Shown here piece after piece: positions 17,544-26,725 of a stretch of 46,975 bases of DNA. The notes below the pieces were generated by a model. The model saw only the letters and a list, made by a program, of their open reading frames with translations, ran no database searches and was not told the DNA's origin. The stretch covers positions 39,283 to 86,257 of the forward strand of contig DJZB01000068.1 in NCBI GenBank assembly GCA_002450335.1, read 5' to 3'. This DNA is from Rhodobiaceae bacterium UBA6963 (lineage in GTDB: Bacteria; Pseudomonadota; Alphaproteobacteria; RS24). The stretch's first letter is position 1. Each line of letters begins with the position of its first letter. Both the position numbers and the translations under genes were made by a program.

Positions 17544-18476
17544 ATGGCTGATATTACTGTTTTAATGGTCAAGGAATTGCGTGAGCAAACCGGCGCAGGC
17601 ATGATGGATTGCAAAACAGCGCTATCTGAAACGGATGGTAATCTGGAAGCGGCTGTTGATTGGCTGAGAACCAAAGGGCTTTCTAAAGCTGCCAAGAAAG
17701 CTGACCGCGTTGCCGCGGAGGGACTTGTCTCAACCGTCACGGACGGACAAAAAGGTGCTGTAGTAGAAGTTAACTCTGAAACAGACTTTGTTGCGCGTAA
17801 CGATCAATTTCAGAACATGGTTTCCGATATTGCTAAAGTCGCTCTGAGTGTTGACGGTGACTTTGACAAACTTATCGCTGCTGATTATCCGGGAGCAGGT
17901 AAATCAATTCAGGATCATGTCGCAGAAATGGTCGGCACGATTGGTGAGAATATGTCCGTTAGACGTTCTGCCGGTATTTCGGTCGATCAGGGTGTGGTGA
18001 CTTCCTATCTGCATGGTCAGGTTGTTGAGGGGCAGGGTAAGATTGGTGTGCTCGTAGCTCTGGAGTCTGCTGGGGATCAAGACAAACTTTCTGCGTTGGG
18101 CAAACAAATTGCTATGCATGTTGCCGCGACGAACCCTTTGGCTCTTTCAACAGATGATTTATCGAAAGATGAGGTTGAGCGTGAGCGTGAAGTGCTTATT
18201 ACCGAGGCCAGAGAAAGCGGCAAGCCTGAAGAAATCATCGAAAAAATGGTAGAGGGACGACTGCGTAAATTCTACGAAGAAGTTGTGCTTCTTAAACAGA
18301 TTTTCGTGATTGACGGCGAAAATACCATTGAAAAAGTTTTGCAAAACGCGACTTCTGATATTGGTGCTGAGGTCAAGTTGGCCGGTTTTGTCCGTTTCGG
18401 ACTGGGTGAAGGCATTGACAAAGGCCCTGAAGAAGATTTTGCTTCTGAAGTTGCCGCCGCTGTAGGCAGTTCTTAA
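17544..18476 (+). CDS. tsf: Elongation factor Ts
   Basis: Guanine nucleotide exchange factor for EF-Tu, 310 residues. The N-terminal UBA-like domain shows LREQTGAGMMDCKTAL at about 12-27. The core has the TDFVARN sequence (about 79-85), whose Thr-Asp-Phe-Val reaches into EF-Tu, and the HVAATNPLAL segment. The C-terminal part contains LLKQIFVIDGENTIEKVL. The length matches alphaproteobacterial EF-Ts. An AAGGAAATGG ribosome-binding region lies ahead of the ATG, and pyrH follows after 44 bases. Confidence 0.97.
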   Translation: MADITVLMVKELREQTGAGMMDCKTALSETDGNLEAAVDWLRTKGLSKAAKKADRVAAEGLVSTVTDGQKGAVVEVNSETDFVARNDQFQNMVSDIAKVALSVDGDFDKLIAADYPGAGKSIQDHVAEMVGTIGENMSVRRSAGISVDQGVVTSYLHGQVVEGQGKIGVLVALESAGDQDKLSALGKQIAMHVAATNPLALSTDDLSKDEVEREREVLITEARESGKPEEIIEKMVEGRLRKFYEEVVLLKQIFVIDGENTIEKVLQNATSDIGAEVKLAGFVRFGLGEGIDKGPEEDFASEVAAAVGSS

Positions 18477-18520
18477 GATAACCAAATAAAGCAAACTTAG
18501 AAATTGTAGAGGTACTGGAA

Positions 18521-19237
18521 ATGTCAGAAAAACGAGAATTTAAGCGCGTTCTTCTGAAAATTTCCGGTGAGGCCCTTATGGGTGACGGCCAATATGGTAT
18601 TGATGTTGGCACTGTTGATAGAATTGCAACTGAAATTAGTCAGGCACGCCAATCCGGTGTTGAAATCTGCCTTGTTATTGGCGGCGGAAACATCTTCCGT
18701 GGGCTCTCGGGCGCTGCAGGTGGAATGGATCGTTCAAGTGCGGATTATATGGGCATGCTGGCAACGGTTATGAATGCGCTTGCCATGCAAAATGCTCTTG
18801 AGCGTCAGAATATTCAAACCCGTGTTCTGTCAGCTATTCCAATGACAACAGTCTGTGAGCCTTATATTCGCCGTCGTGCTATTCGTCATATGGAAAAGGG
18901 CCGCGTGGTGATTTTTGCTGCCGGCACGGGTAATCCTTTTTTCACTACCGATACGGCTGCAGCTTTACGAGCAGCTGAAATGAATTGCGATGCCTTAATG
19001 AAAGGGACGAATGTCGATGGGGTTTACTCTGCTGATCCACGAATTGACAGTTCCGCGACTCGATTTGATACGCTAAGTTATTTGGATGTGTTATCGAAAG
19101 ATTTGAAAGTTATGGATGCTTCCGCTGTCAGCCTCTCGAGGGAAAATAATATACCAATCGTAGTTTTTTCAATTCAATCTAATGGTGCATTCTTGAAAGT
19201 ACTTGAAGATAATGAAAATTGCACAATAATCTCCTGA
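18521..19237 (+). CDS. pyrH: Uridylate kinase
   Basis: Phosphorylates UMP to UDP in pyrimidine nucleotide synthesis, 238 residues, of the bacterial amino-acid-kinase fold. KRVLLKISGEALMG at about 8-21 forms the phosphate-binding start, IGGGNIFRG at about 53-61 binds the nucleotide, and TGNPFFTTDTAAALRA lies in the middle. The DGVYSADPR segment of this fold follows. It stands between tsf and frr in the classic order. Confidence 0.97.
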   Translation: MSEKREFKRVLLKISGEALMGDGQYGIDVGTVDRIATEISQARQSGVEICLVIGGGNIFRGLSGAAGGMDRSSADYMGMLATVMNALAMQNALERQNIQTRVLSAIPMTTVCEPYIRRRAIRHMEKGRVVIFAAGTGNPFFTTDTAAALRAAEMNCDALMKGTNVDGVYSADPRIDSSATRFDTLSYLDVLSKDLKVMDASAVSLSRENNIPIVVFSIQSNGAFLKVLEDNENCTIIS

Positions 19238-19260
19238 ACATAGAAAAATAGGGATACAAA

Positions 19261-19815
19261 ATGTCTGCTGATATGGATGATTTACAAAGACGTATGGAGG
19301 GGGCTTTAAACACCCTTAAAACTGATTTTGGCGGTTTGAGAACAGGTCGCGCCAGTACAACGCTCCTAGAACCTATCATGGTCGAGGCTTATGGACAGCA
19401 AATGCCAATGTCTCAAGTCGGAACGATTTCAGCACCTGAACCACGCCTGCTCTCAGTTCAGGTTTGGGATAAAGGTCAGGTATCTTTTGTTGAAAAAGCG
19501 ATCCGTGAAGCTGGGCTTGGGTTGAACCCGATGGCAGACGGTCAAATGGTGCGCGTGCCATTACCTGAGCTTAATGAAGAACGCCGTGAGGAGCTTGTCA
19601 AAATTGCAGGTAAATATGCAGAGCAAGGCCGAGTTGCAGTTCGAAACGTTAGGCGCGATGGCATGGACCAGCTTAAAAAAGGTGAGAAAGACGGCGAGAT
19701 TAGTCAAGACGAACAAAAATCGCTTTCTGATGATGTGCAGAAGTTAACTGATGATTTCATCTCAAAGATTGATGAAGCGCTCTCCCAAAAAGAAGCGGAA
19801 ATCAGACAGGTCTAA
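19261..19815 (+). CDS. frr: Ribosome recycling factor
   Basis: Releases ribosomes from mRNA after termination together with EF-G, 184 residues, a standard size. The conserved core is visible: LRTGRAST at about 26-33, the LLSVQVWDKG segment, GLNPMADGQMVRVPLPELNEERR (MVRVPLPELNEERR being diagnostic) and the RNVRRDGMDQLKK stretch, with a long helical C-terminal part. GGGATACAAA precedes the ATG. uppS follows after 27 bases. Confidence 0.97.
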   Translation: MSADMDDLQRRMEGALNTLKTDFGGLRTGRASTTLLEPIMVEAYGQQMPMSQVGTISAPEPRLLSVQVWDKGQVSFVEKAIREAGLGLNPMADGQMVRVPLPELNEERREELVKIAGKYAEQGRVAVRNVRRDGMDQLKKGEKDGEISQDEQKSLSDDVQKLTDDFISKIDEALSQKEAEIRQV

Positions 19816-19842
19816 TTCAAGTTTCAATAAAACGGTTGATTA

Positions 19843-20646
19843 ATGACGTCCCCACATGAAATTAGTGAAATGATTGAGCCTCTTCCACATGTTGCCATTA
19901 TTATGGATGGTAATGGGCGTTGGGCAAAATCACAGGGGTTATCCCGCCCCGAGGGGCATTTGGCAGGTGTCGATGCCATTAAGAGGATTGTGAAAGCTGC
20001 CGTTACTCGTAATTTGCCAATTTTGACATTATTTGCCTTTTCATCTGAAAACCGCCTTAGACCCAAAACTGAAGTGAATTTTCTTTTTAATCTCATGCAT
20101 AGATATTTTGATGAGAATTTGAAGGAACTCGCAGAAGAAGGCATTAATATAAAAATTATCGGTGAAACTGATGAGTTGCCCAATGCAACACTTAAGCTCA
20201 TAGATCATGTGCAGAATGCGACGCGCGATAATGACAAAATGATACTTCAAATAGCCTTCAATTATGGTTCTCATGAAGAAATTGTTTATGCAGCTAAATC
20301 AATTGCTGCCGATGTCAGTGAAAACAAACTTTCTCCTTCAGATATTACCAAAGAGACTTTTGAAGCTCATCTCAGAACTGCAGGCTTGCCCAATCCTGAT
20401 TTAATTATCCGCACGAGTGGAGAATATCGGTTAAGTAACTTCATGCTATGGCAAGCTGCTTATGCCGAGCTTTACTTTACTGACGTTTATTGGCCTGATT
20501 TTAATGAACGTGAACTTGATTTAGCTCTCAAAGAATATGCCACTCGTGAACGGCGTTTTGGGCGGATTTCCGAGGATACTATATCCGAGGATAAACAAGA
20601 TAAGGGTTTTATTTCAAAATTCTCGCTTAAAAAGGCCACAAAATGA
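19843..20646 (+). CDS. uppS: Undecaprenyl diphosphate synthase (cis-prenyltransferase)
   Basis: Makes the C55 lipid carrier for cell-wall and O-antigen precursors by cis addition of isopentenyl units to farnesyl diphosphate. It has 267 residues. IMDGNGRWA at about 20-28 contains the catalytic Asp22, FAFSSEN at about 64-70 is the second signature, and RTSGEYRLSNF at 190-200 binds the diphosphate. The polar C-terminal tail after about residue 240 is variable. The stop overlaps cdsA in ATGA. Confidence 0.95.
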   Translation: MTSPHEISEMIEPLPHVAIIMDGNGRWAKSQGLSRPEGHLAGVDAIKRIVKAAVTRNLPILTLFAFSSENRLRPKTEVNFLFNLMHRYFDENLKELAEEGINIKIIGETDELPNATLKLIDHVQNATRDNDKMILQIAFNYGSHEEIVYAAKSIAADVSENKLSPSDITKETFEAHLRTAGLPNPDLIIRTSGEYRLSNFMLWQAAYAELYFTDVYWPDFNERELDLALKEYATRERRFGRISEDTISEDKQDKGFISKFSLKKATK

Positions 20647-21488
20647 ACCAACAAGCTGTGCAGGCTGTCGGGTCGGCAAAAGGCGGCCTTAAATCAAGAT
20701 TCATAACTGCAATTCTGGCTTTACCGATTGTTTTGTTTATTTTGTGGCAGGGTGGCCTTCCTTTCACGGCTTTTGTTGCAATTGTTTGCATCATAATGGG
20801 TATTGAGTGGATTAACATCATCTCCAAAGAGGCCAAACTCACTCAAGTCTTGTTGAGTGCTTTTTTGATGCTTATTGCCTTGGCAAGTCATGACGGATTT
20901 GGAACAGGATTGGGGTTTTATGTCTTTGGAGTTCTGGTATCCGTTGGTCTGTCTCTTTTGTTCGGTGTGAAATTATCTCTTCTTGGTGGGGGATTTGCCT
21001 ATATTGGTGCTGCAACCTTGTCCATCATCTTGCTACGAAGCATTGATAACGGCCTCTGGTTGGTGTTTTTTGTTTTCTGGGTTGTTTGGGCAACCGATGT
21101 CATGGCCTATGTATTCGGTAAAACAATCGGAGGACCTAAGTTGGCGCCTGTGATTTCACCAAATAAAACCTGGGCCGGTCTGGTCGGCGGTGTTATGGGC
21201 GCTGCCATTATCGGGGCAGCGATGAGTCTCTTCATCACAAATACGACACCTGTATATCTAATTGTGTTTGGCGGCATTCTGGCGGTAATTTCGCAAATCG
21301 GTGATTTGTTCGAGTCGTCTCTAAAAAGAAAATATGATGTGAAAGACTCTGGGGGGATATTGCCGGGGCATGGCGGTATGCTTGATAGGCTGGATGGTAT
21401 GCTTGCCGTAGCGATTACAGTTTTCCTTCTTCTCATTGCGAGAAGTTTTGACAAAGGACTGACCGCAGACGCAGTTCTGGTCTGGTAA
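20643..21488 (+). CDS. cdsA: Phosphatidate cytidylyltransferase
   Basis: Converts phosphatidate and CTP to CDP-diacylglycerol for phospholipid synthesis in the inner membrane, 281 residues. About eight hydrophobic segments are visible. The family signature S-x-x-K-R-x4-K-D-x-G-x2-L-P-G-H-G-G-x-x-D-R is complete as SSLKRKYDVKDSGG and LPGHGGMLDRLDG in the last quarter. The N-terminal 15 residues are polar. It overlaps uppS by 4 bases and precedes dxr by 4, so the run is co-transcribed. Confidence 0.95.
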   Translation: MNQQAVQAVGSAKGGLKSRFITAILALPIVLFILWQGGLPFTAFVAIVCIIMGIEWINIISKEAKLTQVLLSAFLMLIALASHDGFGTGLGFYVFGVLVSVGLSLLFGVKLSLLGGGFAYIGAATLSIILLRSIDNGLWLVFFVFWVVWATDVMAYVFGKTIGGPKLAPVISPNKTWAGLVGGVMGAAIIGAAMSLFITNTTPVYLIVFGGILAVISQIGDLFESSLKRKYDVKDSGGILPGHGGMLDRLDGMLAVAITVFLLLIARSFDKGLTADAVLVW

Positions 21489-21492
21489 AATA

Positions 21493-22644
21493 ATGGCTCA
21501 GAAGATTTCAATATTGGGGGCTACCGGCTCTATCGGTGACAGTACCCTGCAAGTGATTGCCGCTAATCCGGATGATTTTACCGTTTCTGCTGTAACTGCC
21601 GGCAACAATATTGAGCGTTTGGCAGAAATTTGTCACCGTTTTCAACCGAAATTCGCTGCGATTGCCGATGAAGCGTCCTATAACGACTTTAAGTCGGCTG
21701 TAGCAAGTCTGGATATTGAAACTGCTTGTGGTGAAGCCGGTGTATTGGCAGCAGCAGCTTATCCTACAGATCGTGTGATGGCTGCAATTACTGGGTTTTC
21801 TGGCTTGAAACCAACAATAACTGCCTTGCAAAACTGTTCAATTGTCATGCTTGCAAATAAAGAATGTTTGGTGGCAGCCGGGTCTCTTTTTATGGATATC
21901 GCAGCGCAGCACAACACGACCGTATTGCCTGTCGATTCTGAGCATAACGCCCTGCATCAGCTTCTCGTCAGCAAATCTGTTGAGGATGTAAGGCATCTTA
22001 CCTTGACGGCTTCCGGCGGACCTTTTTTGAACCTGCCTTTAGTTCAGCTTGCAGAAGTCACACCGGAAATGGCTGTTAAGCACCCTGTTTGGTCAATGGG
22101 AGAAAAAATTTCCATAGACTCCGCAACAATGTTGAATAAGGGGCTTGAGCTTATTGAAGCCCAGCATCTGTTTTCAGTGTCTGCGGATAAACTCAAAGTT
22201 CTGATACATCCGCAATCTATTATTCATGGTCTGGTGACCATGCATGATGGGTCGGTCATGGCGCATATGGGAACCCCTGACATGCAGATACCCATTGCTT
22301 ATTGTTTGGGGTGGCCGGAGCGATTAAAGGCTGATATTGCCGCGCTTGATCTCGCTGCCGAGGGAGAATTAAGCTTCTTAGCACCTGATTTTAACCGTTA
22401 TCCTTGTTTAGAACTCGCCTATGAAGCGCTCAATGCAGGGCAGGGCGTGCAGACCGTTATGAATGCGGCAAATGAAATTGCAGTTGAGGCCTTTAGAAAA
22501 GCACAAATCGGCTTTAACGATATAGCCGGTCTTATTCGCGCTACTATGGACAAAATGACTGATGCTGACATTTCCTGTTTAGCCGATGTTTATGAAGTTG
22601 ATCAGGCTGCAAGACGTCAGGCATTTGACCGTATTCCCCTGTAA
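21493..22644 (+). CDS. dxr: 1-deoxy-D-xylulose-5-phosphate reductoisomerase
   Basis: Second step of the MEP isoprenoid pathway, making MEP from DXP with NADPH. It supplies the precursor used by uppS nearby. It has 383 residues. The nucleotide-binding GATGSIG is at 9-15, the LANKECLVAAG motif near 116-126, and PVDSEHNAL with the metal-binding acidic residues near 143-151. LTASGGPF and MGEKISIDSATMLNKGLE (substrate site) follow. The length is normal. A 68-base AT-rich gap precedes rseP. Confidence 0.96.
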   Translation: MAQKISILGATGSIGDSTLQVIAANPDDFTVSAVTAGNNIERLAEICHRFQPKFAAIADEASYNDFKSAVASLDIETACGEAGVLAAAAYPTDRVMAAITGFSGLKPTITALQNCSIVMLANKECLVAAGSLFMDIAAQHNTTVLPVDSEHNALHQLLVSKSVEDVRHLTLTASGGPFLNLPLVQLAEVTPEMAVKHPVWSMGEKISIDSATMLNKGLELIEAQHLFSVSADKLKVLIHPQSIIHGLVTMHDGSVMAHMGTPDMQIPIAYCLGWPERLKADIAALDLAAEGELSFLAPDFNRYPCLELAYEALNAGQGVQTVMNAANEIAVEAFRKAQIGFNDIAGLIRATMDKMTDADISCLADVYEVDQAARRQAFDRIPL

Positions 22645-22712
22645 AAATGAGTAAAAAAAACAAACACGGATGCTAAAACCATGTTAATAAATGCTTTCAT
22701 TGTTGCCGTTTA

Positions 22713-23855
22713 ATGGAGACCGTTTTGGATATCATCTTTAACGCCTTGTTTGGAGTTGTTGTTCCTTTTCTTTTTGTGATTATGATTGTGGTGTTCTTCC
22801 ACGAACTTGGGCATTTCTGGGTTGCAAGACGATGCGGGGTTCGGGTTGAAACCTTTTCTATTGGTTTTGGACAAACGCTCTATTCATGGATGGATAGTAA
22901 AGGTACAGCTTGGAAAATTTGCCTGTTGCCTTTGGGCGGTTACGTTAAGTTTTATGGCGATGAAGACGCGGCCAGTAGTCCTGATAACGAAAAGCTGAAA
23001 GAGCTTACGGAAGATGATCAAAAAGATGTTTTCCACTTTAAACCTCTATGGCAACGCTCGGCAGTCGTAGCGGCCGGGCCTGTGGCTAATTTTATTTTGG
23101 CTATCATTATTTATGCCTGTCTCTTTACCTTCGTTGGTAAGCAAATTTCTTTGCCAATTGTTGATACAATCCGCGAGAACAGCGCAGCTGAGAGGGCAGG
23201 GTTTATTCCCGGCGATCTTATAGTATCCATTGATGGTTCCCCGGTTGAGAGTTTCAATGATGTCGCCCGAACTGTATCCGTGAACCCAGAACGTGACTTG
23301 GTGTTTGTTGTTGACCGAAGCGGCATGGAAGTTGAATTGATAGCGCGCCCTGAGTTGGTTGAAGATGTTGATAATTTTGGAAACCGCTATCGCCTTGGAC
23401 GCCTCGGCATTACGAGCAGACCTGATCAAACTCGTGTAAGCAAAGTTTATTACGACCCTATTACTGCAATTGGCAAAGGTGTCTCAGAAACCACATTTAT
23501 AATTACTCAGACGTTTAGGTCGCTGGGGGGCATTATTTCCGGTCGTGAAAGTGCCGATGCATTGGGTGGGCCGGTTAAAATTGCTCAGATATCAGGCCAA
23601 ATGGCCTCGTTGGGGTGGGTTGCTATTTTTAACTGGATTGCCCTGATTTCAGTTAGCATCGGACTGATTAATCTTTTCCCGATTCCCATGCTTGATGGTG
23701 GCCATTTGTTGTTTTATTCATATGAAGCCGTTGTTGGAAAGCCAATGCCTGAAAAAGTTCAGGAATATGGTATGCGTGCCGGCCTTGCTTTTGTAATTAT
23801 GCTCTTCGTTTTTGTAACGTGGAATGATGTTTCCAAAATAAGCCTGTTCAACTGA
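22713..23855 (+). CDS. rseP: Site-2 membrane zinc protease RseP
   Basis: Intramembrane metalloprotease that cleaves anti-sigma factors after a first-site cut and removes signal-peptide remnants. It has 380 residues. HELGH at 30-34 in the first membrane helix is the zinc site. One PDZ domain (about residues 130-200, with ENSAAERAGFIPGDLIVSIDG as its core) lies in the periplasm, against two in E. coli. NLFPIPMLDGGHLLF near 319-333 supplies the third zinc ligand. It stands directly before bamA, as is usual in proteobacteria. Confidence 0.95.
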   Translation: METVLDIIFNALFGVVVPFLFVIMIVVFFHELGHFWVARRCGVRVETFSIGFGQTLYSWMDSKGTAWKICLLPLGGYVKFYGDEDAASSPDNEKLKELTEDDQKDVFHFKPLWQRSAVVAAGPVANFILAIIIYACLFTFVGKQISLPIVDTIRENSAAERAGFIPGDLIVSIDGSPVESFNDVARTVSVNPERDLVFVVDRSGMEVELIARPELVEDVDNFGNRYRLGRLGITSRPDQTRVSKVYYDPITAIGKGVSETTFIITQTFRSLGGIISGRESADALGGPVKIAQISGQMASLGWVAIFNWIALISVSIGLINLFPIPMLDGGHLLFYSYEAVVGKPMPEKVQEYGMRAGLAFVIMLFVFVTWNDVSKISLFN

Positions 23856-23867
23856 GGCCATAACTTT

Positions 23868-26174
23868 ATGACAAATTTAAAATTCTCAGCTTTCATCGCT
23901 TTGATTGCCTTTACATTCTTGGTGACAATTCTTGTCGAGCCATTGGTTGCTCAGGAAGATACCAGCCAAGCTAATGAAGATTTACGCATTCAATTTATTG
24001 AGGTTGAGGGTAGCCAGCGTGTGGAGGCTGAAACAGTTCGGTCTTACATGATTTTAAAACCCGGCATGACGGCCGACCCTGTTCTACTTGATCAGTCGCT
24101 TAAATCTATGTTTGCCTCAGGTCTCTTTGCAGATGTTACTATTCGGCGAGAACGCGGTGGTTTGATTGTCACTGTGGTTGAGAATCCAATCGTTAACCGC
24201 GTAATTTTTGAGGGTAACGACAAGCTGGATGATGATGACCTCTATGAAGAGTCTTCACTCCGCCCACGTCAGGTTTATACGCGCTCCAAAATTCAAAATG
24301 ATGTAGAGAAATTTGTTGAACTGTATCGTCGCTCTGGCCGTTTTTCTGCCAAAGTTGAACCGAAAGTAATTCAGTTGCCGCAAAACCGCGTGGATGTCGT
24401 TTTTGAGATTGAAGAGGGCGAAACCACACGCGTCCGTTCGATTAATTTCATCGGTAATGAAAGATTTGACGATGACCGACTGCGCGAGGAGATTTCCACG
24501 CAGGAGTCACGTTGGTGGCGCTTTCTATCATCAAATGATAAATATGACCCCGATCGGATCGCTTATGATAGTGACTTATTGCGCCGATTTTATCTCAGCA
24601 AAGGTTATGCGGATTTCCGCGTGATTTCCTCATTCGCAGAGTTGACGCGTGACGGCAAAGAATTTTTTGTGACCTTCAATGTTGAAGAGGGTAATAAATA
24701 TCAATTTGGTGAGTCGGTCATCGACACGAGCCTTAAAGATGTAAATATCAATGAACTTGAACAGCTTATTCGGCACCAGTCAGGGCGCATTTATAACTCC
24801 AAAAAAGTTGATGATACAGTTGATGATTTGACTGAGGCACTTGGCTCCAAAGGCTATGCTTTTGCAGATGTGCGTCCGCGTGTTCGGCGTAATCGTAAGG
24901 ACCTAATTGTCAATATTACCTATCGTATTCAAGAAGGCCCGCGTGTTTATGTTGAGCGCATCAATGTGAACAATAATGTACGGACGCAGGACCGGGTTGT
25001 CAGACGTGAAATGTATCTCAGAGAAGGGGATGCTTTTAATCGTGCTTTACTGAATAAATCCGAAAGAAACATCAAGGCATTGAATTTCTTTGGTGAGGTT
25101 GAAATTAGTGAGACCCCCGGTGATGACGAAGATTCGGTCATTCTTGACATTGATGTTGAAGAACAGTCAACGGGTGAGTTAGCATTTGGCATCGGCTATT
25201 CGTCGGTAGAAAATCTTTCAACTCAGTTTTCTATTGTTGAGCGGAACCTGCTTGGACGGGGTCAGCTTTTGAGTCTATCAACTTCAATCAGTTCGCAACG
25301 TACTTTCCTTAATTTAAGATTTGCAGAGCCTTATTTCCTGAACAGAGATTTGTTCGGTAGCGTTGATGTTTTTAGAACAACGACCGATTATGATACCGAG
25401 GCGTCACTTGAGACATCCGAAACCGGTATTGGGGGATCAATTGGTTTTCCGGTTGCGGAAGATGCCAGATTAAATGTATTTGTGCGCCTCTCTGAGAATG
25501 AACTGATTAATGATGCATATACGCCGCAATTTGGGGCATATCTTGAGCCCTTCACGGAGTTTAAAGCCCAGCTTGGTTACAGTTACACGATTGATAAACG
25601 GGATGATGTGATTGATCCGACTGAAGGTTGGGATTTTATTTTATCCCAGAACATTGCGACACCACTGGGTGATGTTACTTATCTAAGAACAACGCTAGTC
25701 GCGGATTACTACAGACCGTTTTTTGAAGAATGGGTTTTCCATGCCAAGCTAAGCGGTGGCTACATTGAAGATTATGAGGATGAAGGGGTGTCTTATAATG
25801 ACAATTTCTTCGTCGGTGGGTCCATTATTAGAGGTTTTAAAAGATCCGGTATTGGCCCTCGTGACCTTCAAACCAATTATGTGTTAGGTGCCAAGCAGTA
25901 TTTGGTTGGCACTTTGGAAACCAAAGTACCACTTGGCATCCCCAAGGATTTTGGAATTAAAACATACATTTTTACGGATTTTGGTGTTATTGGTGATACG
26001 GATGTTGTTGCCACTGATGTTCGTGATGAACTCGCTTTCCGGGCAAGTTATGGTTTAACTTTAAACTGGAAATCGCCATTTGGCCCTGTTCGTTTTGACT
26101 TGGCCAGACCTATAGCGGAAGAGGAATATGACAGTGCGCAGTTCTTCCGTTTCACCGCAGGAACACGTTTTTAA
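23868..26174 (+). CDS. bamA: Outer membrane protein assembly factor BamA
   Basis: Central pore of the machine that inserts beta-barrel proteins into the outer membrane, 768 residues. A signal peptide ends near residue 29 (PLVAQ). Five POTRA domains follow (about 40-430), recognisable by repeats such as EVEGSQRVEAETVRSYM and VIFEGNDKLDDDDL. A 16-stranded barrel follows from about residue 435, with the lid-loop type motif GGSIIRGF and the final strand ending in an aromatic, TAGTRF. skp follows after 11 bases. Confidence 0.96.
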   Translation: MTNLKFSAFIALIAFTFLVTILVEPLVAQEDTSQANEDLRIQFIEVEGSQRVEAETVRSYMILKPGMTADPVLLDQSLKSMFASGLFADVTIRRERGGLIVTVVENPIVNRVIFEGNDKLDDDDLYEESSLRPRQVYTRSKIQNDVEKFVELYRRSGRFSAKVEPKVIQLPQNRVDVVFEIEEGETTRVRSINFIGNERFDDDRLREEISTQESRWWRFLSSNDKYDPDRIAYDSDLLRRFYLSKGYADFRVISSFAELTRDGKEFFVTFNVEEGNKYQFGESVIDTSLKDVNINELEQLIRHQSGRIYNSKKVDDTVDDLTEALGSKGYAFADVRPRVRRNRKDLIVNITYRIQEGPRVYVERINVNNNVRTQDRVVRREMYLREGDAFNRALLNKSERNIKALNFFGEVEISETPGDDEDSVILDIDVEEQSTGELAFGIGYSSVENLSTQFSIVERNLLGRGQLLSLSTSISSQRTFLNLRFAEPYFLNRDLFGSVDVFRTTTDYDTEASLETSETGIGGSIGFPVAEDARLNVFVRLSENELINDAYTPQFGAYLEPFTEFKAQLGYSYTIDKRDDVIDPTEGWDFILSQNIATPLGDVTYLRTTLVADYYRPFFEEWVFHAKLSGGYIEDYEDEGVSYNDNFFVGGSIIRGFKRSGIGPRDLQTNYVLGAKQYLVGTLETKVPLGIPKDFGIKTYIFTDFGVIGDTDVVATDVRDELAFRASYGLTLNWKSPFGPVRFDLARPIAEEEYDSAQFFRFTAGTRF

Positions 26175-26185
26175 GAGAGGGATTA

Positions 26186-26725
26186 ATGCTTAAAAAACTC
26201 GCAATATTTTCGTTCGTACTGTTTTTATTCAGTGCGCCACAACAAGTCTTTGCTCAGTCAAATGTTTTGATTTTGAACATCGAGAAACTCTTTGCCGACT
26301 CTAAAGCCGGTAAGAGCATGATTTCCCAAGTTCAAAAGAAGCAAGAGGCAATCAAATCTCAAAGAGATAAGGCACAAAAGGAGCTTTCTGATAAGGTTCA
26401 AAAGCTCGACTCTCAGAAAACAATGATGGCTCCTGATGCTCTCCAAGCGAAAGCAGATGAGCTTAAGCTTGAAGAAATTGCCAAGAACCAAGAGCTTCAA
26501 CAAGAGTTACGCAAAATTGATGCAGGTCTTGCCGCTGCAAGAGCTGAAATTCTTAAAAGCTTGAGCCCAATTTTAAAGGATATCATGACTGAGAAGAGTG
26601 CAATTGCCATTCTTGAACGTAGTGCCGTCCTTATCGGTAGCCCTGATGTTGATATTACAGACATAGCTACTAAACGCCTTGACGGTGTTCTGAGCTCTGT
26701 AAAGGTTGAGGCACCTGCAAAATAA
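26186..26725 (+). CDS. skp: Periplasmic chaperone Skp (OmpH family)
   Basis: Escorts unfolded outer-membrane proteins across the periplasm to BamA, 179 residues. The signal peptide MLKKLAIFSFVLFLFSAP ends at VFA, with cleavage after about residue 23. The mature start (NVLILNIEKLFADSKAGK) fits the OmpH beta strand, followed by a long charged coiled-coil region at about 45-130 rich in Lys, Glu and Gln. The stop and the lpxD ATG are directly adjacent. Confidence 0.92.
   Translation: MLKKLAIFSFVLFLFSAPQQVFAQSNVLILNIEKLFADSKAGKSMISQVQKKQEAIKSQRDKAQKELSDKVQKLDSQKTMMAPDALQAKADELKLEEIAKNQELQQELRKIDAGLAAARAEILKSLSPILKDIMTEKSAIAILERSAVLIGSPDVDITDIATKRLDGVLSSVKVEAPAK

Noticed and set aside
22645..22712. 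Two tiny ORFs (9-10 codons) between dxr and rseP, the second ending in TAATG at the rseP start
   Set aside because: They are too short and AT-rich to distinguish from chance. No hairpin or promoter stands out in the gap.
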